Shown here piece after piece: positions 24,632-32,986 of a stretch of DNA of 40,255 nt. The notes under the pieces were generated by a model. That model did not search any database. It was not told where the DNA came from and was given only the letters and a program-made list of their open reading frames with translations. Source of the stretch: an uncultured Clostridia bacterium (GTDB taxonomy: Bacteria > Bacillota > Clostridia > TANB77 > CAG-508); assembly GCA_934162625.1 (NCBI GenBank), contig CAKPJM010000005.1:1-40255 (forward strand), read 5' to 3'. Every line of letters starts with the position of its first letter. The stretch's first letter is position 1. Both the position numbers and the translations under genes were made by a program.

Positions 24632-25096
24632 TTATACCTCCTCATAGGTGTTATTAAACACCATACCGTTAACAACCCATCTGTCATCCAGGTTCGGCTC
24701 TCCATCCTTGTTTGCACATACGATGAAATCGCCTTCGCCGTGAGGAACACCATCGCGATTTGCTGTCAGAACTTCACCCCAGCTGGTTGCGACCTGTACC
24801 TTCTCAGTAACCTGCTCTGCGAAGATGATTTCTGCCGTTTCGCCAACGATGGTTGCGATTTCAAACTCCCCTTCCGGGATGTTGTCTGCTGTGATCGGTG
24901 TACCATCGATGAAAGTGTAGGTTTTCGCCAACTTTTCGATGGTTACGGGCCAGACTTCGCCGACAGTTCCGATGAGCTTGATGCACTTTGCATCGTTGGT
25001 TATATAGTGGCAATCCTCGAGGAAATTATAGAGTTCGGTGCCTGCTTCAACCTTTTCCGCTTTCATGGTGTAGTTCTTCTTCTGGTATGCCTTCAT
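24632..25096 (-). CDS. Unrecognised protein with foreign codon use
   Basis: 154 residues from the ATG at 25096 (GGAAAGGA site). The open frame extends to 25129. It is soluble and acidic, with no membrane helix. Repeating blocks such as KLIGTVGEVWPVTIEKLAKTY and EGDFIVCANKDGEPN recall small PGDYG-like or phage-associated domains, but I do not claim a family. Third positions are clearly richer in G and C than in any neighbour, a strong sign of recent transfer. It still has its own consensus promoter and terminator and forms a single-gene unit. Confidence 0.7.
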   Translation of the reverse strand: MKAYQKKNYTMKAEKVEAGTELYNFLEDCHYITNDAKCIKLIGTVGEVWPVTIEKLAKTYTFIDGTPITADNIPEGEFEIATIVGETAEIIFAEQVTEKVQVATSWGEVLTANRDGVPHGEGDFIVCANKDGEPNLDDRWVVNGMVFNNTYEEV

Positions 25097-25187
25097 GATG
25101 AATCCTTTCCGCCTCTTTGGACTTGACAATCTTATTGATTGCCCATTAAATGTTTTATTTACAGAATTTACTGCATATATATATTAT

Positions 25188-25216
25188 ACCATATTATGTT
25201 AATTTTTGCAAATATA
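25188..25216 (-). promoter_or_regulatory. Promoter of the foreign-looking gene
   Basis: On the minus strand, TTGCAA and TATAAT are 17 bases apart, in the AT-rich gap between this gene and the CiaR-like regulator. The leader contains GGCAATC/GATTGTC, a small hairpin before the ribosome site. Confidence 0.7.
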
Positions 25217-25263
25217 CTAAAAATAAAACAATACCTTTCCTATTGTTCTATTTCCAATTTATA

Positions 25264-25932
25264 TTAATCTGTTATCATATATCCTACTCCACGAATGGTT
25301 TTTATATATTTATCATATCCATATTGTTTTAATGTTTTTCTTAATCCACTTGCATATACTTCTACTACGTTTGTAGTTGTAAATGAATCAAATCCCCATA
25401 TTTTGTCAAATATTTGCTCTTTTGTTATTATTGTTCCTTTTGAGTTTATAAGATATTCTAATATATCAAATTGTTTTCCTTGTAGTGTTATTTCTTTATC
25501 TTTTATAAATGCCCTTCTGCTTTTTATATTTAGTTTTAAATCTTTAAACTCTATTTCATCTTGTTTGTACGCTCCATTTGTTCTTCTAATTATTGCTTCT
25601 AGTCTTGCTAGTAATTCCTCTCTTTCAAATGGCTTTACTAGGTAGTCATCTGCTCCATAATTAAATCCTTTTAGTTTGTCATTTAATGTGTCTTTTGCTG
25701 TTAATATTAAAACTGGTGTTAATACTTTGTTTTCTCTAAGTTTTAATAGCACATCATATCCTGACATTTCTGGCAACATAAGATCTAATATTATTGCATC
25801 ATATATATTTTCTTTTGCCATCATATATGCTTCATAACCATCATACGCTTGTTCTGTATCAAATTTTTTGCATATACATTGTTTTATTGTGTCTGATAAA
25901 GTTCTTTCATCTTCTACAATTAGTACTTTCAT
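25264..25932 (-). CDS. OmpR-family response regulator, CiaR-like, orphan
   Basis: 222 residues. The receiver domain has VEDE at the N-terminus, phospho-acceptor Asp in AIILDLMLPEMSGYD, LTAKD and the DDYLVKPF Lys. The C-terminal winged helix contains LQGKQFDILEYL, IWGFDSFTTTNVVEVY and IRGVGYMI. The segment WGFDS-TT--VVEVY closely recalls streptococcal CiaR. No kinase is adjacent. The kinase at 8853-10139 is a plausible partner. The ribosome site is AAGGAAAA. Confidence 0.9.
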   Translation of the reverse strand: MKVLIVEDERTLSDTIKQCICKKFDTEQAYDGYEAYMMAKENIYDAIILDLMLPEMSGYDVLLKLRENKVLTPVLILTAKDTLNDKLKGFNYGADDYLVKPFEREELLARLEAIIRRTNGAYKQDEIEFKDLKLNIKSRRAFIKDKEITLQGKQFDILEYLINSKGTIITKEQIFDKIWGFDSFTTTNVVEVYASGLRKTLKQYGYDKYIKTIRGVGYMITD

Positions 25933-25965
25933 AAATTTTCCTTTCTTGAAAATTAAAATTTGTAA

Positions 25966-26014
25966 GAAAAGAAAAGATTACGGGTTTGTTTGATGGAAAT
26001 AATCTTTTCTTTTC
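25966..26014 (-). terminator. 15-bp hairpin after the NUDIX gene
   Basis: GAAAAGAAAAGATTA (25966-25980) is perfectly complementary to TAATCTTTTCTTTTC (26000-26014), with a loop of 19 bases. It lies downstream of the NUDIX gene and just upstream of the response regulator start. It probably ends the NUDIX transcript. Confidence 0.55.
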
Positions 26015-26099
26015 CTACTTTTGGGGTGATATTAATTTAGTCTTTCCTTTGTTGATATCTGTATTATAAATTTTAAAGATTAAATTAATATTAAAATTA

Positions 26100-26546
26100 T
26101 TATTTACATTTTACTAACTTATCTCCTTTATATTCTACCTTCATTGTAAAAAATTCTTCTTGTTTTTGCATTTTTTCAAAAAAGAATCTATCACCTTCCC
26201 ATGTTGGTAATTCTAATATTTTATCTTTATCAACCCATTGTAAGGTACCTTCATTGCATTCTTTAAGTTTTCCTTCGAATTCAGTTGCTGTAAATACATA
26301 CATGTGCTCTGTTTCCCATTTATCTGATACAAATGTTACCATACATCTTAATTTGTATTTTGTTAATGTTAGACCTGTTTCTTCTTTTACCTCTCTAACT
26401 AAACATTCTTCTGGAGATTCCTTTTCTTCAAATTTTCCACCTACTCCAATCCATTTCCCTTCATTTAAATCATTTTCTTTTTTATTTCTATATAGCATTA
26501 AGCATTTGTCATCTTTTTCTATATAACATAGTGTTGTAAATTTCAT
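26100..26546 (-). CDS. NUDIX hydrolase, MutT-like
   Basis: About 148 residues from the ATG at 26546. An earlier in-frame ATG at 26558 lacks room for a ribosome site. The Nudix box is complete: GGKFEEKESPEECLVREVKEETG fits Gx5Ex7REVxEExG, in two parts GGKFEEKESPEE and REVKEETGL. Members hydrolyse nucleoside diphosphate derivatives. The sequence around WIGVGGKFE and TWEGDRFFF resembles 8-oxo-dGTP diphosphatases. Confidence 0.9.
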   Translation of the reverse strand: MKFTTLCYIEKDDKCLMLYRNKKENDLNEGKWIGVGGKFEEKESPEECLVREVKEETGLTLTKYKLRCMVTFVSDKWETEHMYVFTATEFEGKLKECNEGTLQWVDKDKILELPTWEGDRFFFEKMQKQEEFFTMKVEYKGDKLVKCK

Positions 26547-26558
26547 AATAATCACCAT

Positions 26559-26855
26559 ATATAAAGTAGCATAAAATTATAAATTTTACAATGTTTTTAT
26601 ATGGAATACTATTTAGCGGTAAACAAAAAAGATTATTGAGTCATTTGTTGCAAAGCAACCATTGAGCTTCGGTGTCAGTTTCAAAGCACCAAAAGCTACG
26701 TTAGCAAAAGGATTGATTAGACACTAATATTGATTAACAAAGAATTGCATATTAATAAAATTTTCTAAAAAAATACATTTAATTTATACAAATATGGAAA
26801 TTTTTAGATAATTGCAGTATAATTTCATTTATAAAGATTAAAGGAGATTAAAAGT
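26559..26855. other. Intergenic region before the HD gene
   Basis: No gene is seen. It holds a short palindrome, TTGTTGCAAAGCAACC, and GGTG...CACC and AGCTTC..GAAGCT-like fragments around 26645-26695. A candidate promoter for the HD gene follows, with TATAAT at 26818-26823 and a weak -35 (TGGAAA). The divergent NUDIX gene must have its promoter in the left part. Confidence 0.4.
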
Positions 26856-27920
26856 ATGAGTAAATACTATAATAATTTAGCTAGCTTAAGAAAAGAATAT
26901 TTTAAAATTTTATCCCCTCTTTTTCCAGAGTGGTTACTAGATTATATAGATACACCAGAAATGCAAAGGCTTTCCGGGATAAGTATGGTTTGTGGTACAG
27001 ATTATTCCAAAATATACAATTATGTGTCTTTTAACTCTACTTTAGATCACAGTGTTGGTGTAGCATTAATTATATGGAATTTTACAAAAGATAAAAAGCA
27101 AACCTTAGCAGGACTTTTTCACGATATTGCAACCCCTACGTTTAAACATTGTATTGATTTTATGAATGGAGATTCTGAACATCAAGAGTCTACTGAAGAA
27201 AGAACAGAGCAAATAATAAAGAATTCAAAAATGATAATGGATTTATTGAAACGCGATGAAATAGCAATTGATGAGATTTCTGACTATCACATTTATCCGA
27301 TTGCTGATAATGATACCCCAAAATTAAGTGCTGATAGATTTGAGTATACATTTTCTAACGGAATATTTTTATATGGTGCTTGGAATTTAGAAGAAGTTTC
27401 AAAATATTATAACGATATTGTTATTTTAAAGAATGAAGACGGAAAAGATGAACTAGGTTTTAAAACTCCTCAAATTTGTAAGGAATACTTACATACAATT
27501 TTACCTATATTTGCTAATTACGATAGTGATAATACTAGAACAGTTATGCAGTTTTTTGCTGATATAGTAAAATCAATGAATTTTAAAGGATATCTAACAA
27601 TTGATAATTTGTATGAATTTTCTGAAAAAGATGTTATTAATAAAATTTTAAATTGCAATGACAATTATATTAAGGAAAGCTTTGTTAAATTTCAAAATGC
27701 TACATCAATTTATTGTAGTGAAGTACCTCTTAATAATAAATATTGTATTAGTGTAAAAGGGAAAAAAAGATATATTGTTCCACTTACCCAAAATAATGGC
27801 AAGGTTTGTAGAATAAATGAAATAGATGAAGTCGCTAATGAAGAAGTTGAAAATTATATAAATTTAAAACGTAGTAAATACACTGGATTTGATTTTGAAT
27901 TTAAACCATATTCATTTTAG
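26856..27920 (+). CDS. HD-domain phosphohydrolase-like protein
   Basis: 354 residues. An HD domain lies in the first ~170: RLSGISMVCG, LDHSVGVALI and AGLFHDIATPTFKH carry the expected His and His-Asp metal ligands, and a later KLSADRFEY supplies a candidate Asp. Members range from dNTP triphosphohydrolases to nucleotidases. The C-terminal half is unrecognised. An AAAGGAG site precedes the ATG. It is a single-gene unit next to a repeat-rich, decayed region. Confidence 0.8.
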   Translation: MSKYYNNLASLRKEYFKILSPLFPEWLLDYIDTPEMQRLSGISMVCGTDYSKIYNYVSFNSTLDHSVGVALIIWNFTKDKKQTLAGLFHDIATPTFKHCIDFMNGDSEHQESTEERTEQIIKNSKMIMDLLKRDEIAIDEISDYHIYPIADNDTPKLSADRFEYTFSNGIFLYGAWNLEEVSKYYNDIVILKNEDGKDELGFKTPQICKEYLHTILPIFANYDSDNTRTVMQFFADIVKSMNFKGYLTIDNLYEFSEKDVINKILNCNDNYIKESFVKFQNATSIYCSEVPLNNKYCISVKGKKRYIVPLTQNNGKVCRINEIDEVANEEVENYINLKRSKYTGFDFEFKPYSF

Positions 27921-28242
27921 TCTATAAAAAATAATTATTCTTTAGAAGTATAGCGTAGAAAAATAAAAGCTCACTCTAAAGTTGCCAAAAATAAAGATAT
28001 TTGAGCATTTTTGCTTTACTATATTATCACATTTTATGTGGATTACAATATACGAGCAAAGCGACTTTAGTCGCCCTTTGTTCTCGCCTATTTGAATTTA
28101 CGAATGAAATGAGGAAATCTCAAAGGCATTAGCGATTATAGCATTTTTTATATACTAGGAAATGAGAAATTTCCTAGTATATAAAAAAGTACCCTGTTGA
28201 ACACTTTTTTGATATTGGCATAAAATTTATTCCTTTTAAAAA
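27921..28242. repeat. Repeat region with head-plus-hairpin element, copy 3
   Basis: No gene is seen. A GCGAC-TTTA-GTCGC hairpin (28059-28081) abuts the conserved head CTCGCCTATTTGAA...GAGGAAATCTCAAAGGCATT, then AGCGATTATAGCATT, then a hairpin TATATACTAGGAAAT/ATTTCCTAGTATATA (28081-28190). The head matches 19338-19400, whereas the hairpin does not. Confidence 0.6.
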
Positions 28243-28355
28243 TCAGCACTTACAAATACATAAGTATTATCATATCCATGGTTTTCTAAAATTTTCATCA
28301 ATTTACCGTCTTTTAAATACGGATTTAGTGGATATACTTTTCCTCTGCGTTTAAA

Positions 28356-28486
28356 TGAATAATATATCATGTTTATATCCGTATTGCAACACAATTTAGT
28401 TTCACTAAACGAGATTTTGCCTTATTGGTAGTATAACCACCACTTTCACAATCTCCATAAAGTTTTTTTATGCTACTAAACTTCAT
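28356..28486 (-). pseudogene. Unrecognised short ORF with in-frame CGG-A
   Basis: From the ATG at 28486 the frame codes MKFSSIKKLYGDCESGGYT and continues to CGG (28379-28381) followed by A. The zero frame stops two codons after CGG. A +1 shift at CGG-A would read GGA TAT AAA and extend the product only eight or nine residues. The start overlaps the transposase remnant and has a weak ribosome site. A second short frame follows toward 28243 (MIYYSFKRRGKVYPLN). It may be debris. Confidence 0.25.
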
Positions 28487-28893
28487 ATATTCTCTTGCTT
28501 ATTTTTTATATGTCCTTTTGCTATTGTTAGCATTACTATAAATGTTAGATTTAACATCAATTCCGTTTTCCTTTGTCCTCTTATGAAATTGTAATCCCTA
28601 TCTATTCTTCCATTTAGTCTTTCTATTTCTGTTCTCATTTTGTATTTCTTCTTGAACTTTTTACTATCTCTTGCTACTGGTGTAAATATTCTATAGTCCG
28701 TTTCTAATGGTATTCTATATATTTTCTTTCCTGTATTATACCTTGTATATCTTAGGGCATTATTTTCTCTATCATATCCTAAGTATTTCATCTTTTCATA
28801 ATTATTTAAGTCTACTATGTAGAATACTTCTCCTTCTTCAGTATAGGCTATTGGCTGATTTTCTATTTCTCTATACATGTTCACAATACAATT
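28483..28893 (-). pseudogene. C-terminal fragment of a DDE transposase
   Basis: The frame codes blocks typical of the end of IS1182/IS4-like DDE transposases: YRIFTPVARDSKKFKKKY, MRTEIERLNGRIDRDYNFI with the catalytic-region E-R-x-N-xR-I pattern, and LNLTFIVMLTIAKGHIK. The N-terminal two thirds is missing. The upstream end runs into an integrase fragment on the opposite strand, so the insertion broke and was itself truncated. Confidence 0.75.
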
Positions 28894-29307
28894 ACCAAAG
28901 ATAAAAATGGAAAATTTATTATAGGTAAGCATACTAAAACATATGACAAAAAAACGGCTATTGATAAAGGTAAAAGAAATTTTCCAGTTAGTGGAGAACT
29001 AGAAGAAATTTTGGACACTTTGTCCTCTAGAAAAATAGTTAATATGTATAGTTTGTTCTTTTGGGATTATAAGAGCAATAATTTGATAAGTCCTAAAAGG
29101 ATAAATGACTGGCTTGAGTATACAAATAAAAAGTATAATATATGCAATACAAGTTTTCACAATCACAGGTTACATCATGACCGAATCACACAATGGAAAG
29201 AATCTGGAATGGATATTGTTGCAATTCAATATTTGGCTGGTCACGTAGAAGATAGCGAAATTACAGATGTTTATATAGATGTTTCTCAAGAATATGCATT
29301 CGAGTAG
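28876..29307 (+). pseudogene. C-terminal fragment of a tyrosine recombinase
   Basis: The open frame lacks a start with a ribosome site and covers only the end of an integrase catalytic domain. It includes KDKNGKFIIGKHTKT, SFHNHRLHHDRIT (the HxLRH box with Arg changed to His), QWKESGMDIVAIQYLAGH and a final DVYIDVS with the catalytic Tyr. The first catalytic Arg is absent. It ends about 100 bases from the 3' end of a tRNA-Leu gene, a usual target for such enzymes. Confidence 0.8.
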
Positions 29308-29406
29308 CTAAAAAAGATTATTTAATTCCTACTGCATTACTATTGCATTACTTTTATAAAAAAATATAGAAAAAAACAAGGGTTAAAATCCTTGCTTTTC
29401 TTACTC

Positions 29407-29490
29407 TGGTGCGGATGAAGGGACTTGAACCCCCACGTCGTTGACACTGGTTCCTAAGACCAGCGCGTCTGCCAATTCCGCCACATCCGC
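29407..29490 (-). tRNA. tRNA-Leu (UAG anticodon)
   Basis: 84 bases including encoded CCA (29407-29409). The acceptor stem is GCGGATG/CATCCGC. The anticodon stem-loop is CTGGT-CTTAGGA-ACCAG with anticodon TAG. There is a long variable arm as expected for Leu, and the T arm contains GTTCAAGTC. It is transcribed on the minus strand. Its 3' end faces the recombinase remnant. Confidence 0.95.
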
Positions 29491-29611
29491 ATATATTGGC
29501 AAGAAGAAAAGTGTATAAACCACTTTTCTTGTTGACAATGATTATTGTAGCATTTTATATTATTAATGTCAATATTTTTTATAAATTTTTGCAGTTAATT
29601 TTATGATAATA

Positions 29612-29758
29612 TTACTTTAACTCTTTGTAAATAAATATTTCACCTGTGATATCCATAATTTCTTTAAATTTATTTAAATCTTTTCTGGTTTCTTCTCTTA
29701 ATGTAACACCTCTTCTACTTTCCAACCCTTTAAACAAGTGTATGCTAGCTCCCTTTTG
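29612..29758 (-). pseudogene. FemAB-like fragment, middle part
   Basis: The open frame after a TAG codes SRRGVTLREETRKDLNKF then KEIMDITGE, which resembles the central region of FemAB/FemX peptidoglycan aminoacyltransferases (a V-REGT--DL--F--IM--TGERDG pattern). No start codon with a ribosome site. It lies downstream of the fragment at 29775-29975, although in an intact protein it would come first. Confidence 0.4.
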
Positions 29759-29774
29759 TTTCTATATTTTATCC

Positions 29775-29975
29775 TTATTTAAATTTTTTTAGAAATTCTA
29801 TTATCTGTAGTTTTAGATCTCTGTAAACATAAGCAAAATGTTCAAATATAAAATGTTTGTTTGAACTGCCTCCATATAAATACCACTGCTTATTTCCGTA
29901 TAATATATTCATAACACAAGCTATTGCCTCTCCCTCATACTCTGCAAACATAAGTTTACAATTATCTGGCATCAT
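29775..29975 (-). pseudogene. FemAB-like fragment, later part
   Basis: 66 codons. The stretch LMFAEYEGEAIACVMNILYG followed by WYLYGGSSN matches the conserved later region of FemAB-family lipid II aminoacyltransferases. The tail after about residue 40 is unrelated. With the fragment at 29612-29758 it shows a broken and rearranged gene. Confidence 0.55.
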
Positions 29976-29994
29976 ATTATCATGAAATTTTTAA

Positions 29995-30034
29995 GACGGA
30001 CTTTTTTCTTTCGGCTGAAAGAAAAAAGTCCGTC
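29995..30034. terminator. Perfect 18-bp hairpin, bidirectional terminator
   Basis: GACGGACTTTTTTCTTTC (29995-30012), a GGCT loop, then the exact complement (30017-30034). It begins 10 bases beyond the stop of the membrane-protein gene. The T-rich arm on either strand would allow termination in both directions. Confidence 0.7.
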
Positions 30035-30043
30035 CTAAAAGTT

Positions 30044-30604
30044 TCAGTTTATTTCAGGATTTTCTTCTACAATTTTTTCATCTTCTAGGCAATACTTGTC
30101 AATAATTTTTCCTTCTAATCCTACTGATATTCCTGAAGCAAGTAGAATTGAAACCCATACTTTAACAAAACCACCTCTAGCTTCACTTTTCACTTCATCT
30201 ATTACATCTTCTATTTCATCTTCATTTAAATATATTGCTGCTATTTTGTATTCATTGCTTTGCCTTATTTCTTTAATGTTTCTGTTTAATGATATTAGAA
30301 AATAAAATATTGAAATTACTGCTATTCCTATTATAACTAAATTTATGTTAAATCTAAGATTATCTTTAAATGATTTTGTTATACTATATTTTTTTATTAC
30401 ATATCTAGTTAGTAAAAAACTTGAGATAAGAATTGTAAAAAATATTATTACAATCCTCATTGTAGTTAATTCTTTTAAAGAACAATCCTTTACTTCGTTT
30501 ATTATATCTGTTATATAAAGAGCAATTATCATTACTAATATATATAATCCTCCAAATTTTTTTGCAGCACTTGTAACATCATTTTTTTCAACCACTTTTT
30601 TCAT
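30044..30604 (-). CDS. Hypothetical membrane protein
   Basis: 186 residues with membrane helices near 18-37, 48-67 and 86-106 and a possible fourth near 146-165. The charged loop 107-145 is rich in Glu and Lys (NEDEIEDVIDEVKSEA). It has no recognised family. A GGGGGA ribosome site precedes the ATG. It lies alone downstream of the por operon. Confidence 0.7.
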   Translation of the reverse strand: MKKVVEKNDVTSAAKKFGGLYILVMIIALYITDIINEVKDCSLKELTTMRIVIIFFTILISSFLLTRYVIKKYSITKSFKDNLRFNINLVIIGIAVISIFYFLISLNRNIKEIRQSNEYKIAAIYLNEDEIEDVIDEVKSEARGGFVKVWVSILLASGISVGLEGKIIDKYCLEDEKIVEENPEIN

Positions 30605-30633
30605 TTATTCATCCCCCATTTAATATATTAATT

Positions 30634-31587
30634 TTATTCTTTATTTGTTATTTCTTCTAGGTGTAGTAATTCTTCCCAACGCCTGTCTACTTCTTTTTGG
30701 AATTCTTCTATCATCCATTCATTTCCTGGTTTAAACATGTGTTTAAATCTTTTTTGTGGTTTTAAGAATTCTTCTATTGGAAGTTTGTTTTTTGGTTTAT
30801 AGTTTACTATATATCTTCCGTCTATTACTTCATATAGTGGCCAGTAGCATGTTTCTACTGCTAATTTATTTATTTGCATTAAATCTTCTGTATTGTATCC
30901 CCATCCTCTTGGGCATGGTGTAAGTACATTTAAGAATGCTGGTCCTTTTGTATATATTGCCTTTTCTGATTTTTCATACAAATCTTTAAAATTATTATAT
31001 GCAATTGTTTGAGCAACATAAGGAATATGGTGATTTGCCATTATGTTTGTTAAATCTTTTCTATTTTGCATTTTGCCAGGAATTACTTTTCCTGCTGGTG
31101 ATGTTGTTGTATCTGCAAATCTAGGTGTAGCAGATGAGCGTTGAATTCCTGTATTCATATATGCACCATTATCATAACACACATATACCATATCATGTCC
31201 TCTTTCCATTGCTCCTGATAAGCTTTGTAGTCCTATATCGTAAGTTCCACCATCTCCTCCAAATGCTATAAATTTAGTTGTTTGGTCTTCTGGTATTTTT
31301 CCACTTCTTTTTAATGCTTTGTAAGCAGCTTCTGCTCCACTTGCATTTGCAGCTGCACATTCAAAAGCTGTATGTACAAAAGAATCTGTCCATGCTGTAT
31401 ATGGATATATAAATGTTGAAACTTCCATACATCCTGTAGCACAAGATATTACTGCATGGTCTTCTGGTTTTAATGCTCTTAAGACCATTCTTCCTACAAC
31501 AGGAGCTCCACATCCTGCACACATTCTATGACCCGCTGTAAATCTTGATGGTTTTTCTGCAATTACTTCTTTTAAATTATATGCCAT
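30634..31587 (-). CDS. porB: 2-oxoacid:ferredoxin oxidoreductase, beta subunit
   Basis: 317 residues. This subunit binds thiamine diphosphate: HRMCAGCGAP at the start has the cluster-binding cysteines, GGDGGTYDIGLQSLSG with YDNGAYMNTG is the TPP/Mg motif, and a late Cys is in TPCPRGWGY. With porC, porD and porA it converts pyruvate (or a related 2-oxoacid), CoA and ferredoxin to acetyl-CoA, CO2 and reduced ferredoxin. Pyruvate is the likeliest substrate but is not proven by the sequence. Confidence 0.92.
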   Translation of the reverse strand: MAYNLKEVIAEKPSRFTAGHRMCAGCGAPVVGRMVLRALKPEDHAVISCATGCMEVSTFIYPYTAWTDSFVHTAFECAAANASGAEAAYKALKRSGKIPEDQTTKFIAFGGDGGTYDIGLQSLSGAMERGHDMVYVCYDNGAYMNTGIQRSSATPRFADTTTSPAGKVIPGKMQNRKDLTNIMANHHIPYVAQTIAYNNFKDLYEKSEKAIYTKGPAFLNVLTPCPRGWGYNTEDLMQINKLAVETCYWPLYEVIDGRYIVNYKPKNKLPIEEFLKPQKRFKHMFKPGNEWMIEEFQKEVDRRWEELLHLEEITNKE

Positions 31588-31763
31588 TGTTTATTTACCT
31601 CCTAAAATTTGTTAATTTGGATAAAGTGTAATTTGTTTAATTGAAGTGAGAGGTGTGATGTGGGAGGTGAGATTTATAGGGCCGTGGCTCCGTAGGCTTT
31701 TCTCTATTTTTCACATTTCTCACCTCAAACCTCACACTTCATAAAATTACAATTTATATTATT
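31588..31763. repeat. Purine/pyrimidine hairpin inside the por operon
   Basis: A G-rich strand (GTGAGAGGTGTGATGTGGGA, then GGTGAG) is followed, after GGGCCGTGGCTCCGTAGGC, by a C-rich strand (TTTCTCACCTCAAACCTCAC, then ACTTC). Together they can form a long irregular hairpin between porA and porB. A related unit occurs at 32987-33076, and one half at 19660-19690. Confidence 0.55.
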
Positions 31764-32945
31764 TTACTTTCTTAATCCTAAATATCTATATGGATTATCT
31801 ATTTCTCCTGTTTTTGCGATTTGAGCTAAATCTTTATATACGCTTTCTATGTCATCTGCTTTTGTATCTCTTCCACCAATTCCATATACATAGTTTACCA
31901 TTGGAACTTGTTTTTTGTTTACATACATTGCAGATGTTACATCTTCAAATAAAGCCCCACCAGCAGCATTTAGTGAATCTGATTTATCTAATACAGCTAC
32001 TGCTTTTACATTTTCTAATGCTTTTGCAATTTCTTCTGCAGGGAATGGTCTAAATACTCTTATCTTTAGAAGTCCTGCTTTTATTCCTTTTTCTCTTAAA
32101 TTATCTACAACATATTTTGTTGTTCCTGCTGTTGAGTTCATACATACTATTGCAATTTCTGCATCATCTAGTTTATATTCTTCAAAGAAAGAGTATTTTC
32201 TACCTGTCATTTCTTCAAAGTCTTTTGCTACGTCTAATATTACTTTTTTTGCATTTTTCATTGCTTCTGCTTGTTGTGCTTTGTGTTCAAATAAGTATGC
32301 TTGTAAGTCAAGTGGTCCTACTGCTATTGGGTTATCTTTATTTAGCAAATATTCATCTGGCTTATATTCTCCAACAAAAGTTTTTACTTTATCATCTTCT
32401 ATTAATTCTATATTTTCTATTGAATGTGATGTTATAAATCCATCCTGGCATACCATTAAAGGTAGTTTTACATTTTTATTTTCTGCTATTCTATGTGCCA
32501 TTATTAAATTGTCATAAGCTTCTTGGTTATTCTCTGAAAATAGCATAATCCATCCAGCATCTCTTACTCCCATTGCATCTGAATGGTCATTATGAATATT
32601 TAATGGTCCTGATACTGCTCTATTTACCAAGCTCATTACTATTGGTAATCTTAAACTTGAAGCAATATATATCATTTCCCACATTAATGACATTCCGTTT
32701 GCAGAAGTTGCTGTCATGGCTCTTGCTCCTGCTGCTTCTGCTCCTATTGTTGCAGACATTGCACTATGTTCACTTTCTACTGCAACAAATTCTGTATTTA
32801 CTTCTCCATTACTTACAAATGTTGAAAAATATTGTGGTATTTCTGTTGATGGTGTTATTGGGAATGCTGCTACTACATCTGGGTTTATCTGCTTCATTGC
32901 AATAGCTGCTGCTTCATTACCACTTAAACGTTCTCTAATACTCAT
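31764..32945 (-). CDS. porA: 2-oxoacid:ferredoxin oxidoreductase, alpha subunit
   Basis: 393 residues, the usual length for PorA. It opens with SGNEAAAIAMKQINPDVVAA and has FPITPSTEI, VESEHSAMSATIGAEAAGAR, and GVRDAGWIMLFSENNQEA. It contributes the pyrimidine side of the TPP site and the CoA/2-oxoacid-binding region. Gene order gamma-delta-alpha-beta is that of archaeal and Thermotoga-type enzymes. AGGAGG site before the ATG. Confidence 0.93.
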   Translation of the reverse strand: MSIRERLSGNEAAAIAMKQINPDVVAAFPITPSTEIPQYFSTFVSNGEVNTEFVAVESEHSAMSATIGAEAAGARAMTATSANGMSLMWEMIYIASSLRLPIVMSLVNRAVSGPLNIHNDHSDAMGVRDAGWIMLFSENNQEAYDNLIMAHRIAENKNVKLPLMVCQDGFITSHSIENIELIEDDKVKTFVGEYKPDEYLLNKDNPIAVGPLDLQAYLFEHKAQQAEAMKNAKKVILDVAKDFEEMTGRKYSFFEEYKLDDAEIAIVCMNSTAGTTKYVVDNLREKGIKAGLLKIRVFRPFPAEEIAKALENVKAVAVLDKSDSLNAAGGALFEDVTSAMYVNKKQVPMVNYVYGIGGRDTKADDIESVYKDLAQIAKTGEIDNPYRYLGLRK

Positions 32946-32986
32946 TGTTTATTCCTCCTAACTTATATTTTTTTATATCTTTAGAA

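Noticed and set aside
27925..28050. AT-rich stretch after the HD gene considered as a small RNA
   Set aside because: No convincing stem, promoter or terminator was found.
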